64,000 nt of DNA from MPNP01 sp965116235 (GTDB taxonomy: Bacteria > Pseudomonadota > Alphaproteobacteria > Rhodobacterales > Rhodobacteraceae), in contig OZ220496.1 of the NCBI GenBank assembly GCA_965116235.1, positions 2,666,001 to 2,730,000 on the forward strand, in the 5' to 3' direction. The position numbers were made by a program, and so were the translations under genes. Position 1 is the first letter of the stretch. Each line of letters starts with the position of its first letter. The notes beneath the pieces were generated by a model that had not been told where the DNA came from, ran no database searches, and worked only from the letters and a program-made list of their open reading frames with translations. Shown one piece after another: positions 1 through 9,458 of this stretch.

Positions 1-921
1 GCGCCGGGCGACCCGACGGCCCAGTTGCCCTTGACCATTCCTCCTGATGTTCGGGAAAAAATCAGGCTGGCCCTGGGGCTTGGAGAACCCTTTCACGTTC
101 GTTTCCTGCTCTGGCTGGAGCAGTTTTTTATCAATGAACCCCTCCACTTTCTCAGCGAGGTTTCGGGACTTGATTTTTCCGGTGATCGCCAGAGGGTCAT
201 TTCTTGGCAATCCCGTTCACCCGTCATGGATATCGTCATGCAGCGCATTCCACAGACGCTCTGGGTCGTCGGCATGTCCTATGTCCTCGGCGTCTTGATC
301 GCCATTCCAATCGGGATCATTTCTGCCTATCGCCAGTACAGCTGGTTTGATCAGATCGGAACATTCATCTCCATGGTCGGATTTTCCATTCCGACCTTCT
401 TCTCGGGCGTTCTGCTCATCGTCATCTTTTCAGTGCATCTGGGCTGGTTTCCCTCCATTTATGATACGACCCATCAAGTGACAGATTGGCACAGCCTTGT
501 GTTTCAGATCAAGCAGATGATCATGCCCACGACAGTTCTCGGTCTTTACAACGCCGCCCAAATCAGCCGTTTCATGCGGGCATCAATGCTTGACAACCTG
601 AATCAGGATTATGTTCGGACAGCGCGAGCCAAGGGCCTGACTGAGCGCGTCGTGTTGCTGGTGCACGTTCTCAGAAACTCCATGATTCCGGTTGTCACGG
701 TCATTGCTCTTGGCGTACCAACCGTATTCGGCGGAGCCATCATCACCGAACAGGTATTCAAGGTAAACGGATTGGGGCAGCTTCTGATCACGGCCATTCA
801 AGCCAACGACCTTCCCATGGTGCAAACGCTGACATTCATTTTTGCCGTTCTCATAGTGGCCTTTAATCTGATTGCGGACATACTCTATGGCATTCTGGAC
901 CCCCGTATCCGCTATGAGTGA
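1..921 (+). CDS. Dipeptide/oligopeptide ABC transporter permease, DppB/OppB type (5' partial)
   Basis: Inner-membrane permease of a peptide (or nickel/opine-like) ABC importer. The reading frame is open from base 1, and its first codons give A-P-G-D-P, the PGDP motif found about 30-40 residues into DppB/GsiC proteins after the first membrane helix. The gene therefore begins before the window, and the in-frame TTG at 25 is not its start. Further on there are several hydrophobic segments and the cytoplasmic EAA loop (RTARAKGL, about 597-660) that docks on the ATPase. The C-terminus DPRIRYE is typical. The stop overlaps the next gene's ATG, so the two permeases are translationally coupled. The substrate cannot be read from the permease alone. 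No ATPase gene follows, so the ATPases and binding protein probably lie upstream. Confidence 0.9.
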   Translation, partial: APGDPTAQLPLTIPPDVREKIRLALGLGEPFHVRFLLWLEQFFINEPLHFLSEVSGLDFSGDRQRVISWQSRSPVMDIVMQRIPQTLWVVGMSYVLGVLIAIPIGIISAYRQYSWFDQIGTFISMVGFSIPTFFSGVLLIVIFSVHLGWFPSIYDTTHQVTDWHSLVFQIKQMIMPTTVLGLYNAAQISRFMRASMLDNLNQDYVRTARAKGLTERVVLLVHVLRNSMIPVVTVIALGVPTVFGGAIITEQVFKVNGLGQLLITAIQANDLPMVQTLTFIFAVLIVAFNLIADILYGILDPRIRYE

Positions 922-1822
922 CGCTTCTGTGCCGTCAAGCACGCAGCCGTCTTCCCAGTGGAAACTTATCTGGGACCAGTTCAAAACCCACAAAGGGGCC
1001 TTGACTGGCGGAGGCTTTTTTCTGTTCACCATTGTGGCCGTGTTCGTGGGACCGTTGTTTTGGACCCTTGATGCTCAGTATGCCGACATTTTGAATCGCA
1101 ATCAGGGGGTGAGTCTTGCCCACCCGTTTGGGACAGATCAATTGGGACGGGATTCGTTGGCCCGGATTCTCATGGGCGGCAAAACCACTTTGGCCGTTGG
1201 CATCACGGCGATGCTGCTGTCTTTGGTGCTTGGCACCCTCGTGGGTGTTCTGGCCGGCTTCTTCAAGTTTCTGGATGGGCCTCTCATGCGTTTTACCGAC
1301 CTGTTTCTGGCTCTGCCGATCTTGCCGTTGCTGCTGGTCGTGATCCTGCTGTTCCGGGAGCCTCTGAGAACAACCTTTGGTCCCGAGAGCGGCATCTTCA
1401 TTTTGATCGTCTTCGTGATTGGAATAACGAGCTGGATGCAAACTGCACGAGTGGTTCGCGGTGATGTGCTGACCATCAAGGAACGCGAATTCGTCTTGGC
1501 CGCCCAATCAATCGGAACCCCTTCAAGTCGTATCGTTCTTCGCCATATCCTGCCTAACGTGCTGTCACCCATAATGGTCTCGGCGACAATCGGAGTGGCC
1601 AACGCGATCATCACCGAATCGGCACTTTCCTTCCTTGGGCTAGGGTTTCCCTCAGACTTTCCAACTTGGGGACGTCTGCTGTACGATGCCACTGATTATC
1701 TTCAGCACTACCCGGAACGAGTCCTGTGGCCGGGCATCGCGATTTCACTGACGGTGCTGTCGGTCAATTACCTGGGAGACGGGCTACGCGATGCGCTTGA
1801 CCCGAGGATCCGGGGGCGCTAG
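914..1822 (+). CDS. Dipeptide/oligopeptide ABC transporter permease, DppC/OppC type
   Basis: Second inner-membrane permease of the same importer, about 302 residues. The frame could begin at a TTG at 872. The ATG at 914 overlaps the upstream TGA (919-921), is the usual arrangement for this pair, and gives an OppC-like cytoplasmic N-terminus before the first helix. The family signature HPFGTDQLGRD follows the first periplasmic segment. The EAA loop is EFVLAAQSIGTPSSRIVLRH, near residues 190-210. The protein ends DPRIRGR, as DppC proteins usually do. The gene is convergent with pntB, whose stop is 44 bases away, so this is the last gene of the transporter operon. Substrate unknown. Confidence 0.9.
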   Translation: MSDASVPSSTQPSSQWKLIWDQFKTHKGALTGGGFFLFTIVAVFVGPLFWTLDAQYADILNRNQGVSLAHPFGTDQLGRDSLARILMGGKTTLAVGITAMLLSLVLGTLVGVLAGFFKFLDGPLMRFTDLFLALPILPLLLVVILLFREPLRTTFGPESGIFILIVFVIGITSWMQTARVVRGDVLTIKEREFVLAAQSIGTPSSRIVLRHILPNVLSPIMVSATIGVANAIITESALSFLGLGFPSDFPTWGRLLYDATDYLQHYPERVLWPGIAISLTVLSVNYLGDGLRDALDPRIRGR

Positions 1823-1865
1823 AATCGCCGAACGGCTAAATGCTCCCTTCCAATCGGCAATCCAA

Positions 1866-3323
1866 TCAATTCAGCAAGGCCAAGAGCTTGTTGACGGATG
1901 CCTTGGCATCACCGAAGAACATGCGGGTGTTTTCGCGGTAGAACAGTGCATTTTCGATACCGGAGTATCCTGTTCCCTGACCCCTCTTCGAAACGATGAC
2001 CTGCTTGGCTTTCCAAACCTCTAGAACAGGCATTCCGGCTATCGGCGAACTTGGATCTTCTTGTGCCGCCGGATTGACAATATCGTTTGAGCCAACAACG
2101 ATCACGAGATCCGTTTGTGGAAAATCATCGTTAATCTCATCCATTTCCAACACAATGTCATAGGGAACCTTGGCTTCGGCCAAAAGGACGTTCATGTGTC
2201 CCGGCAACCGTCCAGCGACCGGATGGATGGCAAAGCGAACCGTCTTTCCTCGAGCGCGCAGTTTTTGGGTCAGTTCACTGATCGCCCCCTGAGCCTGAGC
2301 CACCGCCATCCCATAACCCGGGACAATGACGATGCTGTCAGCATCGTCAATCAGACTGGCCGTACTCTCAGGGTTGATGGCGACCTGCTCGCCGCTGATT
2401 GCTTGCGATGCTTCTCCACTCCCTCCAAAACCTCCAAGAATCACGCTCACGAAATGCCGATTCATGGCCCGACACATGATGTAGGACAGAATGGCACCCG
2501 ATGATCCAACCAGTGCACCGGTTACAATCAGGAGATCGTTGCCTAAGGTGAAGCCTATGGCGGCGGCGGCCCAGCCAGAATAGGAGTTGAGCATTGACAC
2601 GACAACCGGCATGTCGGCACCGCCGATCCCCATGATAAGCAGGATGCCAATGATGCCGGCAAGAACAGAAACAATGATCAGGTAATCGATCCCACTCGCA
2701 CTGGCATAGTACAGATATCCCGAAGCCACGCAGGCAAAAAGGAGACCCAGATTCCAGAGATGACCCCCTGGCAGCCTGACCGGTCTGCTTGTCAAACGTC
2801 CGGCGAGCTTGCCAAAGGCGATGACCGATCCGGTGAACGTGATTGCTCCAATGAATATACCCAGAAGCACCTCTATTTTCAGGATGTTTACCTCAACTGG
2901 ATCTTTCTCAAGCAGCTTCTTGGCAAATCCGGCAAGGTCATCGGAGTCCGCGATCAATTGGACACTCTCGAGGGCAATCTGGGCGTTCAGTCCGATAAAG
3001 ACGGCCGCCAGCCCGACAAATGAATGAAGGGCCGCCACAAGCTGTGGCATACCTGTCATCTCGACCCTGTGGGCAACAATCAAGCCCACTACGGCACCAA
3101 CGAGCATGGCCAGACCGAGAATCTCGGCATTGCGGATGCCAAGAATTTCACCCTCGTGGACCAGAGCGATCCCTCCTATGGTTGCGGCGACGGCCACGGC
3201 CATTCCGACAATGCCGTACCAGATGGCCCGCTTGGCCTTTTCCTGATTGGATAACCCGCCCAGGGCCAGGATAAACAATACGGAAGCGGCGATGTAGGAT
3301 GCGGTCAGCAAACCATCGTACAT
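1866..3323 (-). CDS. pntB: NAD(P) transhydrogenase subunit beta
   Basis: Membrane beta subunit of the proton-translocating nicotinamide nucleotide transhydrogenase, which makes NADPH from NADH using the proton gradient. The ATG at 3323 gives MYDGLLTASYIAAS, a standard PntB beginning. The frame stays open further upstream, but that part runs into the end of pntA and is not needed. The product is about 485 residues. The first 300 or so are strongly hydrophobic (domain II). From about residue 334 there is the NADP-binding domain III with GYGMAVAQAQG, then AGRLPGHMNVLLAEAKVPYD and the conserved GSNDIVNPAA. It lies 14 bases behind pntA in the same operon. Length and motifs look intact. Confidence 0.97.
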   Translation of the reverse strand: MYDGLLTASYIAASVLFILALGGLSNQEKAKRAIWYGIVGMAVAVAATIGGIALVHEGEILGIRNAEILGLAMLVGAVVGLIVAHRVEMTGMPQLVAALHSFVGLAAVFIGLNAQIALESVQLIADSDDLAGFAKKLLEKDPVEVNILKIEVLLGIFIGAITFTGSVIAFGKLAGRLTSRPVRLPGGHLWNLGLLFACVASGYLYYASASGIDYLIIVSVLAGIIGILLIMGIGGADMPVVVSMLNSYSGWAAAAIGFTLGNDLLIVTGALVGSSGAILSYIMCRAMNRHFVSVILGGFGGSGEASQAISGEQVAINPESTASLIDDADSIVIVPGYGMAVAQAQGAISELTQKLRARGKTVRFAIHPVAGRLPGHMNVLLAEAKVPYDIVLEMDEINDDFPQTDLVIVVGSNDIVNPAAQEDPSSPIAGMPVLEVWKAKQVIVSKRGQGTGYSGIENALFYRENTRMFFGDAKASVNKLLALLN

Positions 3324-3337
3324 GACAGGCTTACCTC

Positions 3338-4900
3338 CTAGCTTTTTTGGAACATGGCCAACATTCGGCGCGTTACGTAGAAACCGCCGACAATGTTGAT
3401 CGTGGCAATTAACACGGATATTGCAGCCAGCGCCAGAACGGCAACGTTCAGTGAGCCAATCTGGAGCAGGGCCCCAATAATGATGATTCCTGATATCGCA
3501 TTGGTAACCGACATCAGCGGGGTGTGCAGCGAATGACTGACATTCCATATCACTTGGTATCCCACAAAGCAGCTCAGCACAAAAACAACGTAATGCTGCA
3601 TAAAGCTCGCAGGCGCAACCAGGCCAAGAAGCACAGTGATCAGCCCCCCTGCGATCAAGATCAGGACCTGCCGCTGGGTGTTCCGCCGAAACGCCTTCTG
3701 CTCCGCATCTCGTAATTCTTCTGGCGTCAAGACCGGGCTTGGAGCCGAAGTTTTTTGCGCGATGGCCTGTGTCGCGGGCGGAGGAGGAGGAAACGTTATT
3801 GCACCATCATGGGTCACCGTGCTGCCACGGGTCACGTCATCATCCATGTCAATCACCGGAATGCCATTCTTTTCGGGTGTCAGATCGCTTAGCATGTGAA
3901 AGACGTTGGTTGCGTAAAGCAAGGATGACTGGGTCGCCATGCGAGAAGGCAGGTCCGTGTACCCAATTATGGCCACCCCGTTTGCAGTCTTCGTCATCTT
4001 GCCCGTCTCGGTCAGTTCGCAGTTGCCGCCCTTTTCAGCCGCCAAGTCAACAATGACGGAACCAGGCTTCATGGCCAGAACCATGTCCTCCAACCACAGT
4101 TTTGGGGCTCCAACGTTCGGAATGAGTGCCGTCGTTATAACGATGTCAACCGCCGGCGCTACAGCACGAAAAAGTTCAAGTTGCTTGACTCGAAATTCGG
4201 GAGACGACGGCTTAGCGTATCCGCTGGCTCCGCTTGCGTCCTCCTCGAAATCAAGAAAAAGGAAACTGGCTCCCATCGATTCAATTTGCTCGGCAACTTC
4301 GGGTCGAACGTCAAAGGCTTCGACGATGGCTCCCAATGCGACGGAAGTGCCAATTGCCGAAAGTCCGGCAACACCGGCGCCAATGACCAAAACCCTGGCC
4401 GGAGGAACCTTTCCGGCGGCCGTAACCTGACCCGTGAAAAAACGTCCAAATGCATTCCCGGCTTCAAGAACGGCACGATATCCGGCAATGTTGGCCATGG
4501 ATGAGAGGGCATCCATCTTTTGCGCCCGGGAAATCCGTGGAACCATGTCCATGGCAAGGATGGACAGCCTTTGATTTTTGCCCAATTCAAGAATGTCTTC
4601 CCGCTCAGTCGGATAGATGAACGAAATCAATGTCTTGTCTGAGCCGATCAGAGACGTCTCCTTGGTCGTGGGTGGATTGACCTTGACAATGATGTCGGCC
4701 TGATGCCAGAGTTCTTGCGGAGATTCGACTACCGTTGCCCCAGCCTGAAGATAGGCTGCATCATCAAAGCCGGCCTTTCGGCCGGCCTTCGATTCCACAA
4801 CGACATCATAGCCGAGATGCATGATTCGCTTTGCCGAATCCGGCGTGATCGCGACCCGAGTTTCGCGACTCTGCACCTCTCTTGGTGCTCCAACCTTCAT
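3338..4900 (-). CDS. pntA: NAD(P) transhydrogenase subunit alpha
   Basis: NAD-binding alpha subunit of the transhydrogenase, 520 residues. Residues 1 to about 370 are the soluble domain I, opening MKVGAPREVQSRETRVAITP and carrying the Rossmann motif VIGAGVAGLSAIGTS near residue 170. A linker with a run of six prolines (TFPPPPPATQ) leads to a C-terminal hydrophobic domain with about four membrane helices. Many alphaproteobacteria split this protein into PntAA and PntAB; here it is a single chain, as in enterobacteria. An AAGG-type ribosome site precedes the ATG at 4900. It is the first gene of the pntA-pntB pair. Confidence 0.97.
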   Translation of the reverse strand: MKVGAPREVQSRETRVAITPDSAKRIMHLGYDVVVESKAGRKAGFDDAAYLQAGATVVESPQELWHQADIIVKVNPPTTKETSLIGSDKTLISFIYPTEREDILELGKNQRLSILAMDMVPRISRAQKMDALSSMANIAGYRAVLEAGNAFGRFFTGQVTAAGKVPPARVLVIGAGVAGLSAIGTSVALGAIVEAFDVRPEVAEQIESMGASFLFLDFEEDASGASGYAKPSSPEFRVKQLELFRAVAPAVDIVITTALIPNVGAPKLWLEDMVLAMKPGSVIVDLAAEKGGNCELTETGKMTKTANGVAIIGYTDLPSRMATQSSLLYATNVFHMLSDLTPEKNGIPVIDMDDDVTRGSTVTHDGAITFPPPPPATQAIAQKTSAPSPVLTPEELRDAEQKAFRRNTQRQVLILIAGGLITVLLGLVAPASFMQHYVVFVLSCFVGYQVIWNVSHSLHTPLMSVTNAISGIIIIGALLQIGSLNVAVLALAAISVLIATINIVGGFYVTRRMLAMFQKS

Positions 4901-5082
4901 GTCAGTACCTTGCCTTCTTGATCCAACCGGCCTTTTTTGTTCAATTCCGAGTATACTCAGTACATAACATTTGAACCAAAAAATGGTTCGCTGGAATCTT
5001 CGGCGGCCAAACTATCATAAGCCGATGCGAAATACTCGCAGCGTTTAGAGGGTGTTCATACATTCAGTCAACACGAAATTGC

Positions 5083-5847
5083 ATGACCGAGCCATCTCTT
5101 CAGAATCTCCATACCCTGATTACTGGGGGAGGAACTGGCATTGGCCTGGCCACGGCAACCGAGCTGGCACGACACGGAGCAAACGTTACAATATGTGGCC
5201 GAAATCTGAATCGGCTTGAATCTGTGTCCCAGGACAAGCGTTTCTTCGCCGTCCAAATGGATGTGACGATTGAAGACAGCGTCAGGCAAGCCATCGACAA
5301 GGCCGTAGAACGCTATGGCAATATCGCCATTCATGTTGCCAATGCTGGCATAGCCGAGGGCAAACCGTTCATGGCCATTGAACACGATGACTGGAGAAGA
5401 ATCATGGCAACCAACCTGGACGGAGCCTTTCTGACAATTCAAGCCGCCCTTGAATCCATGCACAGGGGGACTTGGGGGCGGATCATCGCCATTTCGTCTG
5501 TGGCGGGTCTGCGTGGTCTGAAGGGGGCAACGGCCTACACCGCCTCGAAGCACGGCCTCATTGGCTTGATACGGGGTATTTCCGAGGAATTTCTGCATTC
5601 GGGAATTACCGCCAATGCCATCTGTCCAGGCTATGTCGATACGCCGCTGGTTTCCCGCAACATAAAATCCATTGCCAAAGAACTGAACATCGCTCCCAAG
5701 GACGCCCGAGCCAAGTTACTCAGACTCAACCGGCATCATCGAATGATTCGGCCCGAAGAAGTCGCCAATTGTGTGTCGTGGTTGTGCCGTCCAGGTTCAG
5801 AAAGCATCAACGGCCAAACGATACCCGTTACTGGCGGTCATGTGTAG
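5083..5847 (+). CDS. SDR family NAD(P)-dependent oxidoreductase
   Basis: Classical short-chain dehydrogenase of 254 residues. It has the cofactor-binding TGGGTGIG near residue 14, the structural NAG (VANAG, near 85), a catalytic serine in AISSVAG (near 138) and the YTASK catalytic pair near 152-156. After PGYVDTP it ends with INGQTIPVTGGHV. This architecture fits 3-hydroxyacyl/acetoacetyl-CoA reductases and sugar or hydroxy-acid dehydrogenases alike. The sequence does not fix the substrate. It is convergent with the sugar ABC ATPase gene, with only 33 bases between the stops, and divergent from pntA. Confidence 0.9.
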   Translation: MTEPSLQNLHTLITGGGTGIGLATATELARHGANVTICGRNLNRLESVSQDKRFFAVQMDVTIEDSVRQAIDKAVERYGNIAIHVANAGIAEGKPFMAIEHDDWRRIMATNLDGAFLTIQAALESMHRGTWGRIIAISSVAGLRGLKGATAYTASKHGLIGLIRGISEEFLHSGITANAICPGYVDTPLVSRNIKSIAKELNIAPKDARAKLLRLNRHHRMIRPEEVANCVSWLCRPGSESINGQTIPVTGGHV

Positions 5848-5880
5848 CATCACTCTGTTCTCTTTGCCACGCACCGGCTG

Positions 5881-6948
5881 TCAAGAGGTCTGGATTCGTG
5901 TCTCGGTCGAATGATCGAAAAGGTAGATGGCCCGATCGTCAAAAAGCAGGTTGACTGGCGTCTTAGACGATGTCGTACCCTCACCTCGGGTCTCGACAAC
6001 AATCTTTTCCATCGTCGGGGTCATCAAGTAATCGTATGTCACACCGCCCAGCTTTTCCGACAGTTCCGTTACAAGATTCGAAGCGCCCGGTTCGATCGCA
6101 AGATCCTGCGGACGCAACCCGACAATGACGGGAGTGCCTTCGGTCGGAAGGTCTGCCTGCACTTTATGAACTTTTTCGCCGAGAGCGTTGATTTGAATCC
6201 CGTTTCCCTGAACCGTACCCGTTAGAAAATTCATGCTCGGGGAACCAATGAAACCAGCCACAAACTTGTTGGCCGGGTTATTGTACAACTCCATCGGAGA
6301 GCCGAACTGCTCCACGACGCCATCTCTCAGGACAACGATCTTGTCAGCCAGTGTCATGGCCTCAACCTGATCATGGGTGACGTATATCATCGTGACATCC
6401 ATCTCGTTGTGCAGGCGGGCGATTTCGACACGCATCTCCACTCGCAGCTCAGCATCCAGGTTGGACAACGGTTCATCAAACAGAAACACCTCAGGGCCCC
6501 GAACAATGGCCCGACCAATGGCCACTCTTTGTCTTTGACCGCCCGAAAGCGCTTTGGGTTTTCGATGAAGGTAATCGGTCAACTTGAGAGTGTCGGCGGC
6601 CTCCGAAACTTTCCTGTTGATCTCAGCCTTGGGCACCTTGTTCATCTTGAGGCCGAAACCCAAGTTCTGTTCAACCGTCATGTGAGGATAAAGGGCATAG
6701 GTTTGAAACACCATTGCAATGCCGCGCTCGGCGGGATCAACATGCGTCACATCCTGTTGCCCGATGCTAATGCTGCCTTGGGTTGTCTCTTCCAGACCGG
6801 CAATCATTCTCAACAAGGTCGATTTGCCACATCCGGAAGGCCCCACAAACACGCAAAGTTCGCCCTCATTTATCACCAGATCGATCCCGTGGATGACTTC
6901 AACCTCACCGTAGTTCTTGTAAACCGACTTCAAAGTTACACCAGACAT
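5881..6948 (-). CDS. Sugar ABC transporter ATP-binding protein (UgpC/MalK type)
   Basis: Cytoplasmic ATPase of a CUT1-type carbohydrate importer, 355 residues. Walker A is GPSGCGKST (near residue 37), the Q-loop is VFQTYALYPHMTV, the signature is LSGGQRQRVAIGRA, and Walker B is EVFLFDEPLSNLDA followed by the switch histidine in YVTHDQ. From about residue 235 there is a C-terminal OB-fold regulatory domain (GLRPQDLAI), typical of MalK/UgpC. It lies on the opposite strand, divergent from the binding protein and permease genes at 7281-10307, and is the obvious energy-coupling partner for them. One ATPase of this type can serve several importers. Confidence 0.93.
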   Translation of the reverse strand: MSGVTLKSVYKNYGEVEVIHGIDLVINEGELCVFVGPSGCGKSTLLRMIAGLEETTQGSISIGQQDVTHVDPAERGIAMVFQTYALYPHMTVEQNLGFGLKMNKVPKAEINRKVSEAADTLKLTDYLHRKPKALSGGQRQRVAIGRAIVRGPEVFLFDEPLSNLDAELRVEMRVEIARLHNEMDVTMIYVTHDQVEAMTLADKIVVLRDGVVEQFGSPMELYNNPANKFVAGFIGSPSMNFLTGTVQGNGIQINALGEKVHKVQADLPTEGTPVIVGLRPQDLAIEPGASNLVTELSEKLGGVTYDYLMTPTMEKIVVETRGEGTTSSKTPVNLLFDDRAIYLFDHSTETRIQTS

Positions 6949-7280
6949 TTATCCTTCCCTAAAATGACGCGATCGACCGCAAAATCCGCTCCACGTCGGC
7001 ACGCTCAGAGCGCTCACATTCACTTACAACCATACCCCCTCATCCGGTCAGATTCGTTCCCTTGCCATGAGGAAAAGGCTTGTTTCAACCCAATCCTGAA
7101 ACTTTTGCAATGACCAGACTGAACACCGGAACCCTTCAGTTGACAGATTTCAACGATTCTGGATCTTTCCATACACTTCCCACACAGCCTTGCGTAGATG
7201 CTCTTGTCGTATTTCTCATTTGAACTGGACGCCAAACACGCTATTGTAGGCTCTGCTAATTTACATTGTAAGGAGTGAAA
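6949..7280. other. Divergent regulatory region between sugar ATPase and sugar-binding-protein genes
   Basis: This 332-base gap holds no convincing gene. It must contain promoters for both directions. A possible forward promoter is TTGAAC at 7220-7225, a 16-base spacer, and TATTGT at 7242-7247. An 8-base palindrome GAGCGCTC lies near 7007-7014. A strong ribosome site AGGAG (7271-7275) precedes the ATG at 7281 and decides that start over the GTG at 7275. The promoter assignment is a weak match by eye. Confidence 0.4.
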
Positions 7281-8516
7281 ATGAAATCGAAGATTATGAA
7301 ACTATTCACCGTCATGGCGTTCCTGGTTCTTGGAACCTCGATGTCAGCAAGCGAGTTGATTATCAACACGGATACCTCGGACCCGGCCCCCAAAAAGGCG
7401 TTTGAGGAACTGATTGAGGGCTTCAAGGCTGAAAATCCCGATATCGAAGTGACTTGGAATCTTTTCGATCACGAAGGGTATAAAACCTCCATACGGAACT
7501 TCCTGACTGCAGAAGCTCCGGACATTGCCAACTGGTACGCGGGAAACCGCATGCTGCCATATGTGAATGCCGGCCTCTTCGAGCCGGTCGATGATGTCTG
7601 GGAAGCTGAAGGATTGAAGGAATCATTGAAATCGGCCCTGCCTTCCATGACCATTGACGGCCAAATTTGGGGTGTGCCCTACACCTACTATCAGTGGGGT
7701 GTGTATTATCGCAAGGACATTTTCGAGGATCTGGGAATTGCCGTTCCAACCAACTGGGATGAATTCAAGCAAGCCGGAATGACGTTGATCGAAAACGGGA
7801 TTACACCCATCACCATCGGCACCAAGTACCTTTGGACTGCCGCCGGCGTGTTCGACTACATCAACCTGCGAACCAACGGCTATCATTTCCACATGGCGTT
7901 GACTCAAGGGCAAGTCGCTTGGACTGATTGCCGTGTTCGCACCACCATGGAGAACTGGAAGGAAATTATTGAGGCTGGATTCTTCCTGGAGAACCATGCC
8001 GCTTACACTTGGCAGGAAGCTCTAGCACCCCTGGCCAACGGCGAGGCGGCCATGTATGTCATGGGCAATTTTGCCGTTGCACCTTTGCGGGCAGCCGGCT
8101 TGACCGATGATCAGCTGGACTTCTTCCAGTTTCCGATGATTACGCCGTGGATTCCTGTCGCCGAGGAAGCACCCACAGATACGGTTCACATTCCGGCCAA
8201 TGCCAAGAACAAGGACAACGCTCGGAAATTCTTGGCCTACATTGCTCGGGCCGATGTGCAGACGCAAGTCAACAAGACCTTGGAACAACTTCCGATCAAT
8301 TCTGGTTCCGAGGTACTTGACGACAAGTTTCTGAACGCCGGTTTCAGCATGCTGTCGGCTGCGGAAGGCGGCATAGCCCAATTCTTTGACCGAGATGCTC
8401 CGGCTGAAATGGCTGAAGCCGGAATGCAGGGCTTTCAGGAATTCATGGTCAAGCCAGAGAGGCTGGATGACATTCTTGAGCGCCTGGAAAAGGCTAGGCA
8501 AAGAGTCTATCAGTAA
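7281..8516 (+). CDS. Sugar ABC transporter extracellular solute-binding protein
   Basis: Periplasmic ligand-binding protein of a CUT1-type sugar importer, about 411 residues. AGGAG sits five bases before the ATG at 7281. The N-terminus MKSKIMKLFTVMAFLVLG then GTSMSASE is a clear signal peptide with cleavage after the alanine near residue 22-24. The mature chain has the family-1 solute-binding pattern, with GFKAENPDIEVTW early, NWYAGNRMLPYV, and VPYTYYQWGVYYRKDIFEDLGI, followed by the TNWDEF region. It heads the cluster binding protein - permease - permease - GH4 - GH2, so the ligand is likely a galactoside or related oligosaccharide. That is inferred from the neighbours only. Confidence 0.92.
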   Translation: MKSKIMKLFTVMAFLVLGTSMSASELIINTDTSDPAPKKAFEELIEGFKAENPDIEVTWNLFDHEGYKTSIRNFLTAEAPDIANWYAGNRMLPYVNAGLFEPVDDVWEAEGLKESLKSALPSMTIDGQIWGVPYTYYQWGVYYRKDIFEDLGIAVPTNWDEFKQAGMTLIENGITPITIGTKYLWTAAGVFDYINLRTNGYHFHMALTQGQVAWTDCRVRTTMENWKEIIEAGFFLENHAAYTWQEALAPLANGEAAMYVMGNFAVAPLRAAGLTDDQLDFFQFPMITPWIPVAEEAPTDTVHIPANAKNKDNARKFLAYIARADVQTQVNKTLEQLPINSGSEVLDDKFLNAGFSMLSAAEGGIAQFFDRDAPAEMAEAGMQGFQEFMVKPERLDDILERLEKARQRVYQ

Positions 8517-8525
8517 TACGTCATC

Positions 8526-8553
8526 GGACACTACAGCCTCGGCTGTAGTGTCC
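8526..8553 (+). promoter_or_regulatory. Intercistronic stem-loop after the binding-protein gene
   Basis: A perfect 13-base inverted repeat (8526-8538 and 8541-8553) separated by two bases forms a very stable hairpin in the 57-base gap between the binding-protein stop and the first permease. There is no T-run after it, so it is unlikely to be a simple terminator. Hairpins in this position are known in other importer operons to protect the upstream mRNA and keep the binding protein in excess over the permeases. That role here is inference. Confidence 0.75.
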
Positions 8554-8573
8554 ATTCACCCTTCGGATCACCA

Positions 8574-9458
8574 ATGCGGGCATTTGGCATTTCTCAGAGA
8601 ACTCTGGCTCCGTGGCTGTTTCTTGCCCCTGGAGTGTTTCTGTTTCTGATATACGTCATCATTCCGATCTTTCAGTCCATCAACATTTCCTTCTATGAAT
8701 GGGATGGCCTTGGCGAGCGGACTTATATCGCCTTGGGCAATTACATCGAACTGGTCGACGACGACGCTTTTTATACGTCACTCAAAAACAACGTCATCTG
8801 GCTGGTTCTGTATTTACTGGCTATCCCGGCCGGTCTGTTCTGTGCCCTGTTCTTGAATCAGACCGTTTGGGGCATCCGACTTTACAAGTCGCTTTTCTTT
8901 TTTCCTTTCGTCATCAGTCAGGTTGTTGTGGGACTGGTCTTCAGCTGGTTCTATGATCCTACATACGGCCTGATGAACATCATTCTCAACAGTCTGGGCT
9001 TCGAGTCGATTCCGGTGCTGGCGGATGAACGATATGTCACCTATGGCATTATCGTTGCCGGACTGTGGCCCCAGACGGCTTACTGCATGATTCTGTATCT
9101 GACAGGGCTGAACGCCGTTGATCCCGAACAAATAGAAGCGGGCCGGCTGGACAATGCCAAAGGCTGGAAAATGCTTTGGTATGTCGTGCTCCCCCAACTC
9201 AAGCCGGCGACCTTCATTGCCGTCGTGGTCACGGTCATTGGCGCCTTGCGGTCCTTCGACCTCGTTTCAATCATGACCAAAGGCGGGCCATGGGGTTCGA
9301 GTCGGGTCTTGGGCTATTACATGTACGAGAAGGCCTTTTCGGAGTACGGATTTCGCATGGGGTACGGGGCCGCGATTGCCGTTGTTCTGTTCCTGATCAT
9401 GATGGTTTATATCGGCGGATTTCTCTACAAGATGTACCGCGACGAGAAAGGGTACTAG
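8574..9458 (+). CDS. Sugar ABC transporter permease (MalF/UgpA type)
   Basis: Inner-membrane permease, 294 residues with about six helices. The first helix is LFLAPGVFLFLIYVIIPIFQ, a typical UgpA/LacF beginning, followed by the FYEWDG stretch. The EAA loop reads EAGRLDNAKGWKMLWYVVLPQLKP near residues 190-215, with a standard glycine for ATPase contact. The start ATG at 8574 leaves 57 bases after the binding-protein gene. The stop abuts the next ATG at 9459. It should form a heterodimer with the downstream permease, energised by the divergent ATPase at 5881-6948. Confidence 0.93.
   Translation: MRAFGISQRTLAPWLFLAPGVFLFLIYVIIPIFQSINISFYEWDGLGERTYIALGNYIELVDDDAFYTSLKNNVIWLVLYLLAIPAGLFCALFLNQTVWGIRLYKSLFFFPFVISQVVVGLVFSWFYDPTYGLMNIILNSLGFESIPVLADERYVTYGIIVAGLWPQTAYCMILYLTGLNAVDPEQIEAGRLDNAKGWKMLWYVVLPQLKPATFIAVVVTVIGALRSFDLVSIMTKGGPWGSSRVLGYYMYEKAFSEYGFRMGYGAAIAVVLFLIMMVYIGGFLYKMYRDEKGY

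Noticed and set aside
25..921. TTG at 25 as the start of the DppB-type permease
   Set aside because: The frame is open to base 1 and encodes the PGDP motif before this codon, so the gene is cut by the window edge.
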